The position numbers and the translations under genes were made by a program. From contig NZ_QMFA01000031.1 of NCBI RefSeq assembly GCF_003285005.1, positions 22,634 through 86,633 on the forward strand: a stretch of DNA of 64,000 bases. The letters are read 5' to 3'. Shown in pieces: positions 35,277 to 45,183 of the stretch (its first letter is position 1; every line of letters starts with the position of its first letter). The notes below the pieces were generated by a model. That model had not been told where the DNA came from, did no database searches, and saw only the letters and a list, made by a program, of their open reading frames with translations. This stretch comes from Paenibacillus sp. YN15 (GTDB lineage: Bacteria; Bacillota; Bacilli; Paenibacillales; NBRC-103111).

Positions 35277-35477
35277 ATGTACCTTTTCGGCCAGACTTTA
35301 ACCCAGGACATTCACTTTCTTCACCATATGGAGCATGAGATCCCCGTGCAGGTATATCTGGGCGCGCAGCATGCGGACATTGGCTATGTCTGCGGCATTT
35401 CCCGGCATTTCGTCCGGATCGGTCCGGTGTACTACAACCGGGGGATTTACCGTTTTGTGTCCCGACCGGGATACTGA
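35277..35477 (+). CDS. Small uncharacterised protein on the opposite strand
   Basis: A 66-residue frame starts at ATG 35277 with AAAGGGAG nine bases upstream. It is rich in aromatic residues and His (FLHHMEHEIPVQVYLGAQHAD), predicted soluble and mostly beta. The arrangement SRHFVRIGPVYYNRGIYRFVSRPGY at the end suggests a small barrel. No membrane segment or signal peptide is visible. It sits between convergent neighbours pth and ctc, on the plus strand. I do not recognise a characterised family. The good ribosome binding site and sensible composition argue that it is real. Confidence 0.6.
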   Translation: MYLFGQTLTQDIHFLHHMEHEIPVQVYLGAQHADIGYVCGISRHFVRIGPVYYNRGIYRFVSRPGY

Positions 35478-35506
35478 AGCGCTGAATTGAAAGCGGCTTC
35501 AGCACA

Positions 35507-35538
35507 AAAAGAAGCGGACGCCACACGCGCCGCTTCCA
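35507..35538 (-). terminator. Terminator of ctc
   Basis: GAAGCGG and CCGCTTC form a stem (with an inner CGC/GCG pairing) followed by five T on the minus strand, about 40 bases past the ctc stop. Confidence 0.85.
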
Positions 35539-35575
35539 CTCTTTGGGAATATTCCGTATCTGCCGAAATTCGCTG

Positions 35576-36208
35576 TCAGGTGACAGGTTCTGCGCTTGGG
35601 GTTGTTTTGGCGGGAGCCGCATCCTTGACGGCAGACTCCGCCGGAGCTTCCTCCACTTCCTTCTGAGGCGCCAGAATCGTCACGACAACCTCGTCCCTGT
35701 GGGTCTTCAGCTCCACCCCTGCAGGCATCTGCAATTCACCGGCGGTAATGGTGTCCCCCATACCCAGCCGGGTTACATCCACCGCAATGGAGGCGGGAAT
35801 CAAGCCGGGAAGACAGCGGACCTCCACCTGGTGAAGCTGGATCTGCAGCAAGCCGCCTTCTTCCTCACCCTTGGATTCACCGGTAAAATCCAGCGCAACC
35901 TCGGTGCGGACCGGCTCATTCATATTAATTTGGTGAAAATCAATATGAAGCAGGTTGCTGTTCAACGGATCGCGCTGCACATCCTGGATCATCACGGTTT
36001 GTTTGCCTGCGGCGTCCAGCTCCAGCTCGATGATTCCGCGGGCATGGGCTTTCAACAGCGCATTCAGCTCCCGGTTGTCCACCTTAACCAGCGTAGTATT
36101 GGTGCTTTTGCCGTATACCACCCCCGGCACGCTGCCGGAGGAACGGAGCTTCTTCACCCCGGATTTGGTTAAATTGCCCCGGGTTTGGGCCAGCAATGAT
36201 ACAGCCAT
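35576..36208 (-). CDS. ctc: Ribosomal protein bL25, Ctc form
   Basis: This 210-residue general stress version of L25 binds 5S rRNA. The N-terminal L25 domain (1-95) has GSVPGVVYGK and a beta-rich TL5/Ctc C-terminal domain follows to about 180. The extreme C-terminus is an Ala/Pro/Glu-rich tail. It lies between prs and pth as in B. subtilis. A TAAAAGGAGG site lies directly before the ATG. Confidence 0.95.
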   Translation of the reverse strand: MAVSLLAQTRGNLTKSGVKKLRSSGSVPGVVYGKSTNTTLVKVDNRELNALLKAHARGIIELELDAAGKQTVMIQDVQRDPLNSNLLHIDFHQINMNEPVRTEVALDFTGESKGEEEGGLLQIQLHQVEVRCLPGLIPASIAVDVTRLGMGDTITAGELQMPAGVELKTHRDEVVVTILAPQKEVEEAPAESAVKDAAPAKTTPSAEPVT

Positions 36209-36282
36209 AATTGGTGGAGCCTCCTTTTAACGGATTCTTCACTAGAATGCCCGTTTTGGGAGGATTCCATAACCAAAAAATT

Positions 36283-37233
36283 CTATTCCTCAAACAGCTT
36301 GCTGATAGGCAGCTGCTCGTGAATCCGGATAATCGCCTCGCCGATGGTCGGCGCGACGGACAGCACCCGGATCTTGTCCGAGGGATTGGGATGGTGAAGC
36401 GGAATGGTATTGGTGACCACCAGTTCCTTCAGCGGGGAGTTGGCGATCCGCTCCATAGCCGGACCGGACAGTACCGGGTGGGTGGAGCAGGCATACACTT
36501 CCGCTGCGCCGTATTCCATCAGCGCATTGGCGGCGAGGACCATGGTACCCGCGGTGTCGATAATGTCGTCCACCAGAATGGCGGTGCGTCCCTTGATGTC
36601 GCCGATGATGTTCATCACCTCGGAGACATTGGGCTCCGGACGGCGCTTGTCGATAATCGCCAAAGGCGCGGACAGATAATCCGCCAGCCGGCGGGCGCGG
36701 ACTACGCCGCCATGGTCAGGAGAAACTACTGTAACATTGGGGAGTGCCTTGTTGCGGAAATATTTGCCCAGAATCGGGTTGCCCAACAGATGATCCACGG
36801 GAATATCGAAGAAACCCTGGATTTGTGTCGCATGCAGATCCATGCTGATTACCCGGTCCGCACCGGCGGTTTCGATCATCTTCGCCACCAGCTTGGCGGT
36901 GATGGGATCGCGGGAGCGGGCTTTCCGGTCCTGCCGCGCATAGCCGTAGTACGGAATCACCACGTTGATGCTGTTGGCGGAGGCACGGCGCAAGGCGTCA
37001 ACCATAACCAGCAGCTCCATCAGATTATCGTTGACGGGCAAACAGGTGGACTGGATGACGAATACATCGCAGCCCCGCACACTTTCATTCAGCTTGATGC
37101 GCACTTCACCATCAGCGAATTGCAGCGCTTCGGAATCCCCCAAGGATACGCCAATGTAGGAGGCAATTTCCTCCGCCAGCTTGGGATTGGAATTACAGGT
37201 AAAAATCTTCAACTTCGGATCTAAATATGACAC
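36283..37233 (-). CDS. prs: Ribose-phosphate pyrophosphokinase (PRPP synthase)
   Basis: This 316-residue enzyme makes PRPP from ribose 5-phosphate and ATP for nucleotide, His and Trp synthesis. Landmarks are the flexible-loop sequence [14 protein letters not shown], the catalytic HATQIQGFF region and the PRPP loop [11 protein letters not shown] near 220. It follows glmU as in B. subtilis. A perfect small hairpin (GGCTTCC/GGAAGCC, 37251-37268) lies immediately before its TAGGAGG ribosome binding site and could affect translation. No T-run is present. Confidence 0.97.
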   Translation of the reverse strand: MSYLDPKLKIFTCNSNPKLAEEIASYIGVSLGDSEALQFADGEVRIKLNESVRGCDVFVIQSTCLPVNDNLMELLVMVDALRRASANSINVVIPYYGYARQDRKARSRDPITAKLVAKMIETAGADRVISMDLHATQIQGFFDIPVDHLLGNPILGKYFRNKALPNVTVVSPDHGGVVRARRLADYLSAPLAIIDKRRPEPNVSEVMNIIGDIKGRTAILVDDIIDTAGTMVLAANALMEYGAAEVYACSTHPVLSGPAMERIANSPLKELVVTNTIPLHHPNPSDKIRVLSVAPTIGEAIIRIHEQLPISKLFEE

Positions 37234-37345
37234 AAACAGTTCCTCCTAAGGGCTTCCTTTAGGAAGCCAGCTTCGTAAGCATATTCTTGAGTTTTTGCGT
37301 GATGATTCTGACGGGAATTACCCGCGGCATCTCCGCCGCAGCCCC

Positions 37346-38755
37346 TTACTTCTTTTCCTTCTTCGCCTTGAACTTGTTGCGCAGCTTCTCGGCATAGCCT
37401 TCCTTGTTTACCTGGCGCGCCCGGGCAATAGCCAAGTCATTGTCCGGCACCTCATGGGTAATGGTGGACCCCGCCACCACAAACGCCCCGTCGCCCACCC
37501 GCACCGGCGCAATCAGATTCACATTGCTGCCGATGAAGGCATTGCTGCCGATTTCCGTGCGGGACTTGTTGAAGCCGTCGTAATTGGCTGTAATGACGCC
37601 GCATCCGATGTTGGTATGGCTGCCTACCGTGGCATCCCCCACATAGCTTAAGTGAGGCACCTTGCTGCCTTCCCCGATTACCGCATTCTTGATTTCCACA
37701 AAATCGCCGACCTTCACGCCATCCGCCAGGTCCGCACCCGGACGCAAATACGCGAAGGGACCAATGTTCACGTCGTTGCCGGTTTTCGCTTCCAGCAGCA
37801 CGGATTGCTTAATATGGGCGCCGTTGCCCACCACAGAGTCGGTCATCTCCACATTCGGGCCGATGACGCAATCTTCGCCAATGACAGTCTTGCCCTTCAG
37901 GACACAGCCGGGATACAGCACTGTATCCGCTCCGATGACCACGCCATTCTCCACGTACGTATTCGCCGGATCGGTGACAGTCACGCCATCCAGCATCAGG
38001 CGGCGGACAATCCGCTCCCGCATCAGCCGTTCCGCCTCGGACAAAGCCACCCGGTCATTGACGCCGATGGCCTCCGCCGGATCGGCAGTCTGCCAGGCGG
38101 CTATGCCCTGCCCGTCTTCCTGCAGGATGCGGATCACATCGGTCAGATAATACTCGTTCTGGGCATTATGGTTGGTCACCTTGCCCAATGCCGCAAACAG
38201 TTGACGGTTGTCGAAGCAATAGGTCCCCGTGTTGATTTCCTTCACGAGGGCCTGCTCCGGCGTACAGTCCTTTTGCTCCACAATCGCCTTAACCTGCCCG
38301 TCTTCGCCGCGGATCACCCGGCCATACCCGGTTGGCTCCGCCAGCTCCGCAGTCAGCACAGTCGCCGCCGCTCCGGACTGCCGGTGGATCTCAATCATCC
38401 GGCGCAGCGTCTCTTCCATCACAAGCGGAGTATCGCCGCAGACTACAACTGTGATGCCATCCTCCCCGGCCAACAGAGGCGCCGCCTGGAGCACGGCGTG
38501 GCCGGTGCCCAATTGCTCGGCCTGCATGACAAACTCCGCCCGGCTGCCCAAATACGCCTTAACCGCTTCGCTGCCGTGGCCAACCACCACCACATTGCGG
38601 GCGGCGCCAAGCCCCTCCACAGCATCCAGAACATGGCCAACCATCGGTTGGCCGCAAACAGGATGAAGCACCTTGTACAGCTTCGATTTCATCCGTTTGC
38701 CCTTGCCCGCTGCCAGGACAATACTGAATATGTTCAAATTCATCATCTCCATCAT
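37346..38755 (-). CDS. glmU: Bifunctional GlcN-1-P acetyltransferase / UDP-GlcNAc pyrophosphorylase
   Basis: GlmU makes UDP-GlcNAc for peptidoglycan and teichoic acids. The N-terminal pyrophosphorylase domain begins with LAAGKGKRMKSKLYKVLHP. From about residue 250 a left-handed beta-helix carries the hexapeptide repeats of the acetyltransferase. The start is not settled: in-frame candidates are TTG 38764 and ATG 38755, 38752, 38746 and 38743. None has an ideal ribosome binding site, and ATG 38755 follows a weak TTGGA. It is upstream of prs and separated from spoVG by a terminator. Confidence 0.93.
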   Translation of the reverse strand: MMEMMNLNIFSIVLAAGKGKRMKSKLYKVLHPVCGQPMVGHVLDAVEGLGAARNVVVVGHGSEAVKAYLGSRAEFVMQAEQLGTGHAVLQAAPLLAGEDGITVVVCGDTPLVMEETLRRMIEIHRQSGAAATVLTAELAEPTGYGRVIRGEDGQVKAIVEQKDCTPEQALVKEINTGTYCFDNRQLFAALGKVTNHNAQNEYYLTDVIRILQEDGQGIAAWQTADPAEAIGVNDRVALSEAERLMRERIVRRLMLDGVTVTDPANTYVENGVVIGADTVLYPGCVLKGKTVIGEDCVIGPNVEMTDSVVGNGAHIKQSVLLEAKTGNDVNIGPFAYLRPGADLADGVKVGDFVEIKNAVIGEGSKVPHLSYVGDATVGSHTNIGCGVITANYDGFNKSRTEIGSNAFIGSNVNLIAPVRVGDGAFVVAGSTITHEVPDNDLAIARARQVNKEGYAEKLRNKFKAKKEKK

Positions 38756-38787
38756 AAATTCCAATATGAATATATCCTACTTTCCGG

Positions 38788-38817
38788 CAAAAGAAAAGAG
38801 AGCCCCTTAGGCTCCCA
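38788..38817 (-). terminator. Terminator of spoVG
   Basis: GGGAGCC and GGCTCTC form a stem followed by TTTTCTTTT on the minus strand, just past the spoVG stop. Confidence 0.8.
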
Positions 38818-38834
38818 CGGAAATTGCGGTTATT

Positions 38835-39227
<393 letters not shown>

Positions 39228-39246
39228 TTAAAAATATTTATACAAC

Positions 39247-39636
39247 TTAAACTATTTCGACATTTCTCACTGCAATGCATTCTATTTCGACAAGAACATC
39301 CTTGGGCAAACGGGCAACCTCCACGGTGGAGCGCGCCGGCTTGTGATCCTTGAAAAAGGACCCGTACATTTCATTGAACTCCCCAAACAGGTTCATGTCC
39401 TTTAGAAACACGGTAGTTTTGACCACCCGGGACAGGCTGGAACCAGCCTCCCGGAGCACCGCCTCCAGATTCTTCAGCACCTGCTCCGCCTGTTCGGCGA
39501 TGCCGCCTTCCAGAAGCGTTCCGTCCGGGCGCAGTGGAATCTGACCTGACGTGTATACCATATCTCCTGCAATCACAGCCTGGGAATACGGGCCGATGGC
39601 GGCAGGCGCTTCGGCTGTCGCTACAATTTTGACCAT
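39247..39636 (-). CDS. ridA: Enamine/imine deaminase RidA (YabJ)
   Basis: This 129-residue RidA/YjgF protein hydrolyses reactive enamines made by PLP enzymes. The family signature is near the C-terminus ([22 protein letters not shown], with the active-site Arg in its first residues). It lies 14 bases after purR, as yabJ does in B. subtilis, where YabJ helps PurR act. Confidence 0.95.
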   Translation of the reverse strand: MVKIVATAEAPAAIGPYSQAVIAGDMVYTSGQIPLRPDGTLLEGGIAEQAEQVLKNLEAVLREAGSSLSRVVKTTVFLKDMNLFGEFNEMYGSFFKDHKPARSTVEVARLPKDVLVEIECIAVRNVEIV

Positions 39637-39650
39637 AACGGTTGACTCCT

Positions 39651-40469
39651 TTATTCAAAGTAATTGCCCAGTACCACCTTCACCTGCTTGCTCCGGGAAT
39701 CCACGTGGGTGAGGCGGGCCAGGGAGAGATAATCCTCCACCAGATGCTCCTCCACCTCGTCCGATTCCACAAACACACCCACGCCCTTCACCGTTGCCCT
39801 GAACTCCGACAAGAGGTCCATCATGCCGTGAATGGTTCCGCCTGCGCGCATGAAGTCGTCGATAATCAGCACCTTGGCCTCTTCCTTCAGCGCTCTTCTC
39901 GACAGAGACATGGTCTGAATCCGCTTATTGGAGCCGGAAACATAGTTGATGCTTACGGCGGAGCCCTCCGTCACCTTGTTGTCCCGGCGGACAATCACCA
40001 CGGGGAGATTGAGAAACATGGCCGTGGCATAGGCCAGGGGAATGCCCTTGGTTTCCACCGTCATCACCACATCGATATCCCGTCCGGCAAACGCGGTTGC
40101 AAACATCTTGCCGATTTCATTCAGAATCATCGGGCGGCCCAGCAGATCGGACATGTACATGTAGCCGCCCGGCAGCACCCGTTCAGGCTGTTCCAGCTGC
40201 CTGCATATATCCGTCATAAAGATTTCCGATTGCGCCTTGGAGATCTTGGGAATAAACTTAACCCCGCCGGCGGCTCCGGCCAACGTCTGGAGATCCCCAA
40301 GCCCTTCCGATTCGCACACTTCCTTGATGATGGCCAGATCCTCGCTGATGGACGACTTGGCCGAATTATAGCGCTCTGCGAAGGTCGTCAGCGGAATCAA
40401 CGTATGGGGGCGAAACAGCAAGTATTGCGTCATTTCTACCAATCTTGCGCTTCGCTTTAATTTTTTCAT
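39651..40469 (-). CDS. purR: Purine operon repressor PurR
   Basis: This 272-residue repressor has an N-terminal winged helix (about 1-74, including [19 protein letters not shown]). A phosphoribosyltransferase-type domain follows, with the PRPP loop [12 protein letters not shown] near 201-212. PRPP relieves repression of purine genes. In this window prs, which makes PRPP, lies nearby. A sigma-A promoter is proposed at 40524-40553. ATTCGG motifs in the leader could form an autoregulatory PurBox, but they are incomplete. Confidence 0.95.
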   Translation of the reverse strand: MKKLKRSARLVEMTQYLLFRPHTLIPLTTFAERYNSAKSSISEDLAIIKEVCESEGLGDLQTLAGAAGGVKFIPKISKAQSEIFMTDICRQLEQPERVLPGGYMYMSDLLGRPMILNEIGKMFATAFAGRDIDVVMTVETKGIPLAYATAMFLNLPVVIVRRDNKVTEGSAVSINYVSGSNKRIQTMSLSRRALKEEAKVLIIDDFMRAGGTIHGMMDLLSEFRATVKGVGVFVESDEVEEHLVEDYLSLARLTHVDSRSKQVKVVLGNYFE

Positions 40470-40523
40470 GCATGCACCCCCGAATGCGGATCATTCCACG
40501 GAAAATCCGAATATTATAATGAG

Positions 40524-40553
40524 AATATATCATTTATGTCCGTATTTATTCAA
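40524..40553 (-). promoter_or_regulatory. Probable sigma-A promoter of purR
   Basis: TTGAAT and TATATT are separated by 18 bases on the minus strand, 55 bases upstream of purR. A second TATAAT lies just downstream, so the exact -10 is uncertain. Confidence 0.45.
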
Positions 40554-40606
40554 GTTCCCGATGAAATTGTTTCTTACATGCAGGTAACATCTTCCTTACC
40601 CCGCAC

Positions 40607-41479
40607 TTATGGCGCCGCATGTTCCCCGGTCAGCATCCTTACTGCGTAGACCTCCTTGCAGAAGCCGCGAAGCCCGTTATAGATCCGCTGCGCTTTTTTC
40701 TCCTTGGAGCATAAGGCGAATACGGTGGGCCCGCTGCCGGACATCAGCACGCCGTCTGCTCCCAGCCGCTCCATGCAGTTTTTCAGCTGCCGGACCTCGG
40801 GGTAGAGGGATAATGTAACCTCTTCCAAAACATTGCCCAAACCGGCGCACAGGCCCGGATAATCCTTCATCCGGATCGCTTCCGCCACACCGGCCGTATC
40901 CGGGTGCCGGGCAATCCGCGAGGCATTCAGCTTCCCGTAGACATCCGCCGTGGACACGTTAATGGGCGGCTTGGCCAACACCACCCAGCATTGGGGCGGC
41001 GAATCGATGAACTCCAGCCTTTCCCCGCGACCGCGGGCTATGGCCGTTCCGCCGGTTACGCAGAAGGGAACGTCGGAGCCCAGCTCGGCTCCCAGCGTCC
41101 GAAGCTCCGCATCGGTAATCCCCAGCCGCCACAGGCGGTTCAGACCGCGCAGGGTGGCCGCCGCATCGCTGCTGCCTCCGGCCAGCCCGGCCGCCACCGG
41201 GATTTTTTTATCCAGATGAATATAGACCCCTTGCTTCACATCATAGCGGTCCTTGATCAGCCTGGCGGCCTGGAACGCCAGGTTTTTCTCGTCCAGCGGG
41301 ATATACCCGGCCTGGCTGGAGATGATGATGGCATCCCGGTCCAGCTCCTGCATCTCAATGCGGTCCGCCAGATCCACCATGGTCATAATCATCTCTACTT
41401 CATGGTAACCGTCCGGCCGCTTATGCAGCACGTCCAGGGTCAGATTGATTTTAGCCGACGCTTTTTCCATCACTCGCAC
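40607..41479 (-). CDS. ispE: 4-diphosphocytidyl-2-C-methyl-D-erythritol kinase
   Basis: This 290-residue GHMP kinase of the non-mevalonate isoprenoid pathway phosphorylates CDP-methylerythritol. The ATP-binding motif [19 protein letters not shown] and the C-terminal [12 protein letters not shown] are present. The frame extends to 41554; GTG 41479 gives the family start [13 protein letters not shown] and has GTAGGTG seven bases upstream. It follows sspF, as in B. subtilis. Confidence 0.95.
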   Translation of the reverse strand: MRVMEKASAKINLTLDVLHKRPDGYHEVEMIMTMVDLADRIEMQELDRDAIIISSQAGYIPLDEKNLAFQAARLIKDRYDVKQGVYIHLDKKIPVAAGLAGGSSDAAATLRGLNRLWRLGITDAELRTLGAELGSDVPFCVTGGTAIARGRGERLEFIDSPPQCWVVLAKPPINVSTADVYGKLNASRIARHPDTAGVAEAIRMKDYPGLCAGLGNVLEEVTLSLYPEVRQLKNCMERLGADGVLMSGSGPTVFALCSKEKKAQRIYNGLRGFCKEVYAVRMLTGEHAAP

Positions 41480-41716
41480 AAGGCTGCACCTACTTTCAAG
41501 TAAACGGCCTGATCCAACTTTACATATTATAGCAAACCCTGTTGGGAAAAGCATCCTGGGTCATCAGGACTTCCCCGAAGCGCTTAAGGCACGACGCAAA
41601 CCACATTATACGCCCCCGCTCACCGCCAAACACATCAAAGCCGGAGCGCAGTTCAGCGCCCCGGCTTGCATTCCTTTTCTCTGTGCCTGCATCACCTTAA
41701 CGGCTGTGGCCTGCTT

Positions 41717-41923
41717 TCACCTTGGCGGCGGCTGGCCCTGGCCCTGACCTTGCCCCTTGGCGGCCTGCTCCGCCATCTGAATGGCCCGCTTCACCATATT
41801 CCCCGCATCCTTGGTGGTAATGCCTCCCCAGCCTTCCTGCTGAACCTTGTTGTAAAAACCCAAGTCCTTGGCCAACTCATATTTCAGCTGCTCCGACATC
41901 ACACCCCGGCGCCTTCTGCTCAT
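41717..41923 (-). CDS. sspF: Small acid-soluble spore protein SspF-like
   Basis: This 68-residue protein matches Ssp[22 protein letters not shown], then [19 protein letters not shown]. It is related to alpha/beta SASPs but lacks the full core. The C-terminus is a Gly/Gln/Pro tail ([13 protein letters not shown]). A CATTCTA sequence about 45 bases upstream fits a sigma-G -10 but has no good -35. A GGAGGGG site precedes the ATG. A hairpin at 41639-41668 (AAGCCGG...CCGGCTT) may end the transcript, though it lacks a T-run. Confidence 0.93.
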   Translation of the reverse strand: MSRRRRGVMSEQLKYELAKDLGFYNKVQQEGWGGITTKDAGNMVKRAIQMAEQAAKGQGQGQGQPPPR

Positions 41924-42073
41924 TGCCTTACCCCTCCTTGTGGGAAAACCCCGTCTTTATCTTTAGAATGCGCAGCCGATGCCGATTTTAGCCGCCGTCG
42001 CCGGGATAAACTTATGGAAGCCGGTCCGCGGCGCCCCGTCGCTTGAACGACGTTGCTCCTCCAGCCCATGCAG

Positions 42074-42103
42074 CAAAAAGAACCCCGGCCATAGCCGGAG
42101 TCC
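42074..42103 (-). terminator. Terminator of veg
   Basis: ACTCCGGC and GCCGGGGT form a stem followed by TCTTTTT on the minus strand, 20 bases past the veg stop. Confidence 0.85.
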
Positions 42104-42120
42104 TGCGGTGGATGCAGGGG

Positions 42121-42396
42121 TTATCCCTGTATGTATGTGATCCGCACTTGGCCATCCTCATTGCAGACAGTCACTTCCACTGTCTCGGTCAAGATGTCCG
42201 CGTAGCTGTAGGAAACCCGTTTGAAACTTTGCTGGTCCTGATCCAGCTTGACGATAAAAACAGAAGGGTAGGTCTCTTCAAGCACACCTGAACGTTCAAT
42301 GGTCTTCCTCCGCCCGCCGTTGGCGCGGAGCGTAATCTTCTGTCCCACATGCGTTTCCATGGTACGTTTGATCTCCAAAAGCGCATTTTTAGCCAT
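42121..42396 (-). CDS. veg: Veg protein
   Basis: This 91-residue protein shares the family core [21 protein letters not shown] and [17 protein letters not shown]. Veg is abundant in growing cells and influences biofilm formation and spore germination in B. subtilis; its biochemistry is unknown. A perfect consensus sigma-A promoter (42423-42451) and a strong AGAGGTGG site nine bases before the ATG suggest very high expression. Confidence 0.95.
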   Translation of the reverse strand: MAKNALLEIKRTMETHVGQKITLRANGGRRKTIERSGVLEETYPSVFIVKLDQDQQSFKRVSYSYADILTETVEVTVCNEDGQVRITYIQG

Positions 42397-42422
42397 GGAC
42401 TGCTACCACCTCTTTCTACCTC

Positions 42423-42451
42423 ATTATACTCCAAATTGTCCAGTTTGTCAA
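42423..42451 (-). promoter_or_regulatory. Perfect-consensus sigma-A promoter of veg
   Basis: On the minus strand TTGACA and TATAAT are separated by 17 bases with no mismatch. The veg promoter is a standard strong promoter in B. subtilis. Confidence 0.92.
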
Positions 42452-42567
42452 ATGAAGCCAAATATTATACCAATGAATAAAAGCAGTTGTCAATGAAAAA
42501 TCCAATTCCCTGTCCAATTCCCGTTTTTAATATGACCCGAAGCCTCTCCGTTTATCCGCCTTTCCCC

Positions 42568-42607
42568 AAAAAAAAGAAAACCGCCGACCTGATCATCAGG
42601 CGGCGGC
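42568..42607 (-). terminator. Terminator of yabG
   Basis: CCGCCG-CCTGA and TCAGG-TCGGCGG form a stem followed by TTTTCTTTTTTTT on the minus strand, 40 bases past the yabG stop. Confidence 0.9.
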
Positions 42608-42647
42608 AGCTTTCTCCTTACGATGCAAGCTTCCTTTGCGGCAGCTT

Positions 42648-43505
42648 TCAATAGGTTTTAAAGCCGGGAATCCCCAAACGGTAGCTGCCCCGGGTGTCGA
42701 TTCCGCCCAAACCCTCCAGACCGCTCATGGTATGCTGGAGAATATCGGCCATTTGGACCGTATCCTTAATGGGGGTAAACGCCACCTTGGCGGCAATGTA
42801 CAAGGGATCAAGGGCATGGATCAGCACGCGCCCCGGAGAGCTGGCATAGTTGGCCCCCGCTTGCAGCAGCGCTTCAAAATGCGACTGGCAGGCTCCGGCG
42901 ATGATCACCAGGGCGTCGCGGTTGCGCTCAAACTTTCTGGCCGTGCGCACCGCATTTACAAAGTTCTGGGAGTTTTTGTAGCTGGTCAGACTCTGGGCGT
43001 CGCCATCCTTAAATTCCTTCAGAATCCCGTCATGCCCGGTAATCACCACTATATCGGGATGCACCTGGGGCAGCAGCCGGGTCAGAGCCTCGGCCATATT
43101 CTGCTCCGGCACATAAATGCCCTCCGCAGGTACGCGCAGATCCCCGTACAGCCCCATGCTTTTGCGCAGATAGTTGGGATCGCCGTCCAGATGAAGCACC
43201 TTCCCGGGGACCTCAAAATAGCCGGAGGCCTGGCGCCCCCCTCTTGCGGAAGAGCCAGCCTGCTTGGCCGGCTGGGGCAGACTTTTCGTCATTACGCTGC
43301 GCATTTCGGTGCACCGCTGCTGCATGTCTTCCTCATGGCGGGCAATGCGGGTTTCGGGCGCAGGCTTCAAGTCCGCGATGGACGCATCCGCCAGAAGCCG
43401 CACGTCCACCCCCCGCAGCAGCGCAGTCTGATAAGAAAAATCTTGGATTTTAAAAATGACGTCTCCGCCATAGGATTTTCGGACAACCAGATCGCCTTGC
43501 TTCAT
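42648..43505 (-). CDS. yabG: Sporulation-specific protease YabG
   Basis: This 285-residue protease processes spore coat proteins (and, in clostridia, germination proteins). The N-terminal start GDLVVRKSYGGDVIFKI resembles a beta-barrel, and the catalytic candidates are His in VVITGHDG and Cys in IAGACQSHFEA, consistent with a cysteine protease of this family. A good sigma-K promoter precedes it, placing it in the late mother cell. It lies between veg and ksgA as in B. subtilis. Confidence 0.95.
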   Translation of the reverse strand: MKQGDLVVRKSYGGDVIFKIQDFSYQTALLRGVDVRLLADASIADLKPAPETRIARHEEDMQQRCTEMRSVMTKSLPQPAKQAGSSARGGRQASGYFEVPGKVLHLDGDPNYLRKSMGLYGDLRVPAEGIYVPEQNMAEALTRLLPQVHPDIVVITGHDGILKEFKDGDAQSLTSYKNSQNFVNAVRTARKFERNRDALVIIAGACQSHFEALLQAGANYASSPGRVLIHALDPLYIAAKVAFTPIKDTVQMADILQHTMSGLEGLGGIDTRGSYRLGIPGFKTY

Positions 43506-43528
43506 TGCGCCTATCCCTCCTCACGTTG

Positions 43529-43557
43529 TATCGTATGGCGGGACTGGGCGTTTGGTG
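43529..43557 (-). promoter_or_regulatory. Sigma-K promoter of yabG
   Basis: On the minus strand CACC is followed after 16 bases by CATACGATA, matching the sigma-K pattern (AC, then CATANNNTA). yabG is a sigma-K gene in B. subtilis. Confidence 0.7.
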
Positions 43558-43578
43558 CGGTGCAAACGGGGATTTTAT

Positions 43579-43625
43579 GCAAAACACTCCCCTGCCGCGA
43601 ACAGCAAGGGAGTGTTTTGCTTTTT
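43579..43625 (-). terminator. Terminator of ksgA
   Basis: A 14-bp stem with GCAAAACACTCCC on one side and GGGAGTGTTTTGC on the other, immediately past the ksgA stop. The T-rich tail is on the plus strand; on the minus strand the stem itself ends in TTTTGC. Confidence 0.7.
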
Positions 43626-44520
43626 AAACGCCGATTCCGGCCTCCTGGAGGGCTTCGGTGAGACGGGCGAACTCTTCAAGGCTCAATGTCTCTCCGCGGC
43701 GCACAGGCTCAATTCCGGCCTTCTCAAGCGCTTGCTCCAAAAGATGCCGGGTTTCTTTATCGAAGAATCGGGTTAACAGATTATTAAAGATGATTTTTCT
43801 CCGTTGGGCGAAGGACGCCTGCACCACCTGGAAGTACAGCTTCTCGTCGGATACCCGGACTGGCGGAGTCTTGCGCACCCGCAGCCGGATCACCGCGGAG
43901 TCCACATTGGGCTGGGGGATAAACACGGTGCGGGGAACAATCGCCACCACCTGGGGCTCGCAATAATACTGCACGGCGATGCTCAAGCTGCCGTAATCCT
44001 TGCTCCCGGGTTTGGCCGCCATCCGGTTCGCCACTTCCTTCTGGATCATCACCACGATATTCTCCAGGGGAATATGCTCCTCCAAAAGTCGCATGACAAT
44101 AGGCGTAGTCACATAATAGGGCAGGTTGGCCACCACGCTGACGCCCTTCATGCCGGCGAAATAACGCTGGAACAGCTCCTCCAGATCCACCTTCAGAATA
44201 TCCCCATGAACCACAGAGGCATTGCCGTAGGCCGACAGGGTTTCATCCAGAACAGGCAGCATCCGCTGGTCCAGCTCCACCGCCACCACCCGGCCGGCCC
44301 GCTTGGCCAGCTGCTGGGTCAGAGCGCCCAGGCCGGGGCCGATCTCCAGAGCGCCCTTGGACTCGTCCAGCTCGGCTGCGCTCACAATATTGCCCAGAAT
44401 GTTCAGATCAACAAGAAAATTTTGGCCAAGGCTCTTCTTGGCCGTAATGCCGTAGCGGCCCAGGACATCCTTGGTTCTGGCCGGGGATGCCACATCCGTT
44501 GCGGAATGGGGTTTTGTCAT
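43624..44520 (-). CDS. ksgA: 16S rRNA dimethyladenosine transferase
   Basis: This 298-residue enzyme dimethylates two adenines near the 3' end of 16S rRNA. The SAM-binding motif [16 protein letters not shown] is at 57-72 and the catalytic NLPYY near 134. Its ATG overlaps the rnmV stop by four bases (ATGA), the usual rnmV-ksgA coupling. Confidence 0.97.
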   Translation of the reverse strand: MTKPHSATDVASPARTKDVLGRYGITAKKSLGQNFLVDLNILGNIVSAAELDESKGALEIGPGLGALTQQLAKRAGRVVAVELDQRMLPVLDETLSAYGNASVVHGDILKVDLEELFQRYFAGMKGVSVVANLPYYVTTPIVMRLLEEHIPLENIVVMIQKEVANRMAAKPGSKDYGSLSIAVQYYCEPQVVAIVPRTVFIPQPNVDSAVIRLRVRKTPPVRVSDEKLYFQVVQASFAQRRKIIFNNLLTRFFDKETRHLLEQALEKAGIEPVRRGETLSLEEFARLTEALQEAGIGV

Positions 44521-45065
44521 TGGAAGCCCTCATCGCGAAAAAGCTTCAGCGCTTTCTCGAATTCTTTTCGTGTAATTTGAAACATTTGGCATCTTTTCAA
44601 AAATTGCTTGCCGTTGGCGTAGCCGATTCCGAGGAGCCGTCCCATCGCCTCGCGGCGGGCCGCCGCATCGGGATGGACCAGAAGACCTGCGTCCATCAGA
44701 TCATCCCGGGTGATCTCCGCTTCCCCGGCCTGATAGTCCGTTTTAAGGTTGTCCAACGCTTTTCGGATCATCTCCGGAGTGGCGTTTTCAATGCCCACAT
44801 CGCCGTTTCTGGTAGCGTCCTCCTGGCTCAGGAAGGCCTGCTTGCAGCCCGGGAACCGGGCGGTAATCAGCCGCCGGAGCCGCTCCCCGGCATGATCGGG
44901 GTCCGTGAAGATAATAACCCCCCTGCGCTCCAGCGCCAGACGGATCTTTTCGTAGACCGCCTGGTTGATGGCAGAACCGCCTGTTTCGATGGTTTCGGCC
45001 TCTACCGCACGCTTGATGGCCGCCGTGTCGGACTTGCCCTCCACCACAATAATTTCTTTCAGCAT
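44517..45065 (-). CDS. rnmV: Ribonuclease M5
   Basis: This 182-residue Toprim endonuclease matures 5S rRNA. Catalytic Glu9 lies in IIVVEGKSD, and Asp55 and Asp57 in [14 protein letters not shown]. It is coupled to ksgA by a four-base overlap and follows yabE, the conserved order. Confidence 0.96.
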   Translation of the reverse strand: MLKEIIVVEGKSDTAAIKRAVEAETIETGGSAINQAVYEKIRLALERRGVIIFTDPDHAGERLRRLITARFPGCKQAFLSQEDATRNGDVGIENATPEMIRKALDNLKTDYQAGEAEITRDDLMDAGLLVHPDAAARREAMGRLLGIGYANGKQFLKRCQMFQITRKEFEKALKLFRDEGFQ

Positions 45066-45183
45066 AGACGCAACTTTTCCCTTCGTCCCTTCGTCTTAAT
45101 AAACAGGAAGAGAAGAGGCTAGGCGGCCTCTTCTCGGGTAGATATCCAACTGGAAGCGCCGTTGCCCGGCGGGACCAGATTTG

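Noticed and set aside
41639..41668. Terminator of ispE/sspF
   Set aside because: The hairpin is strong but neither strand carries a proper T-run, so it is mentioned only under sspF.
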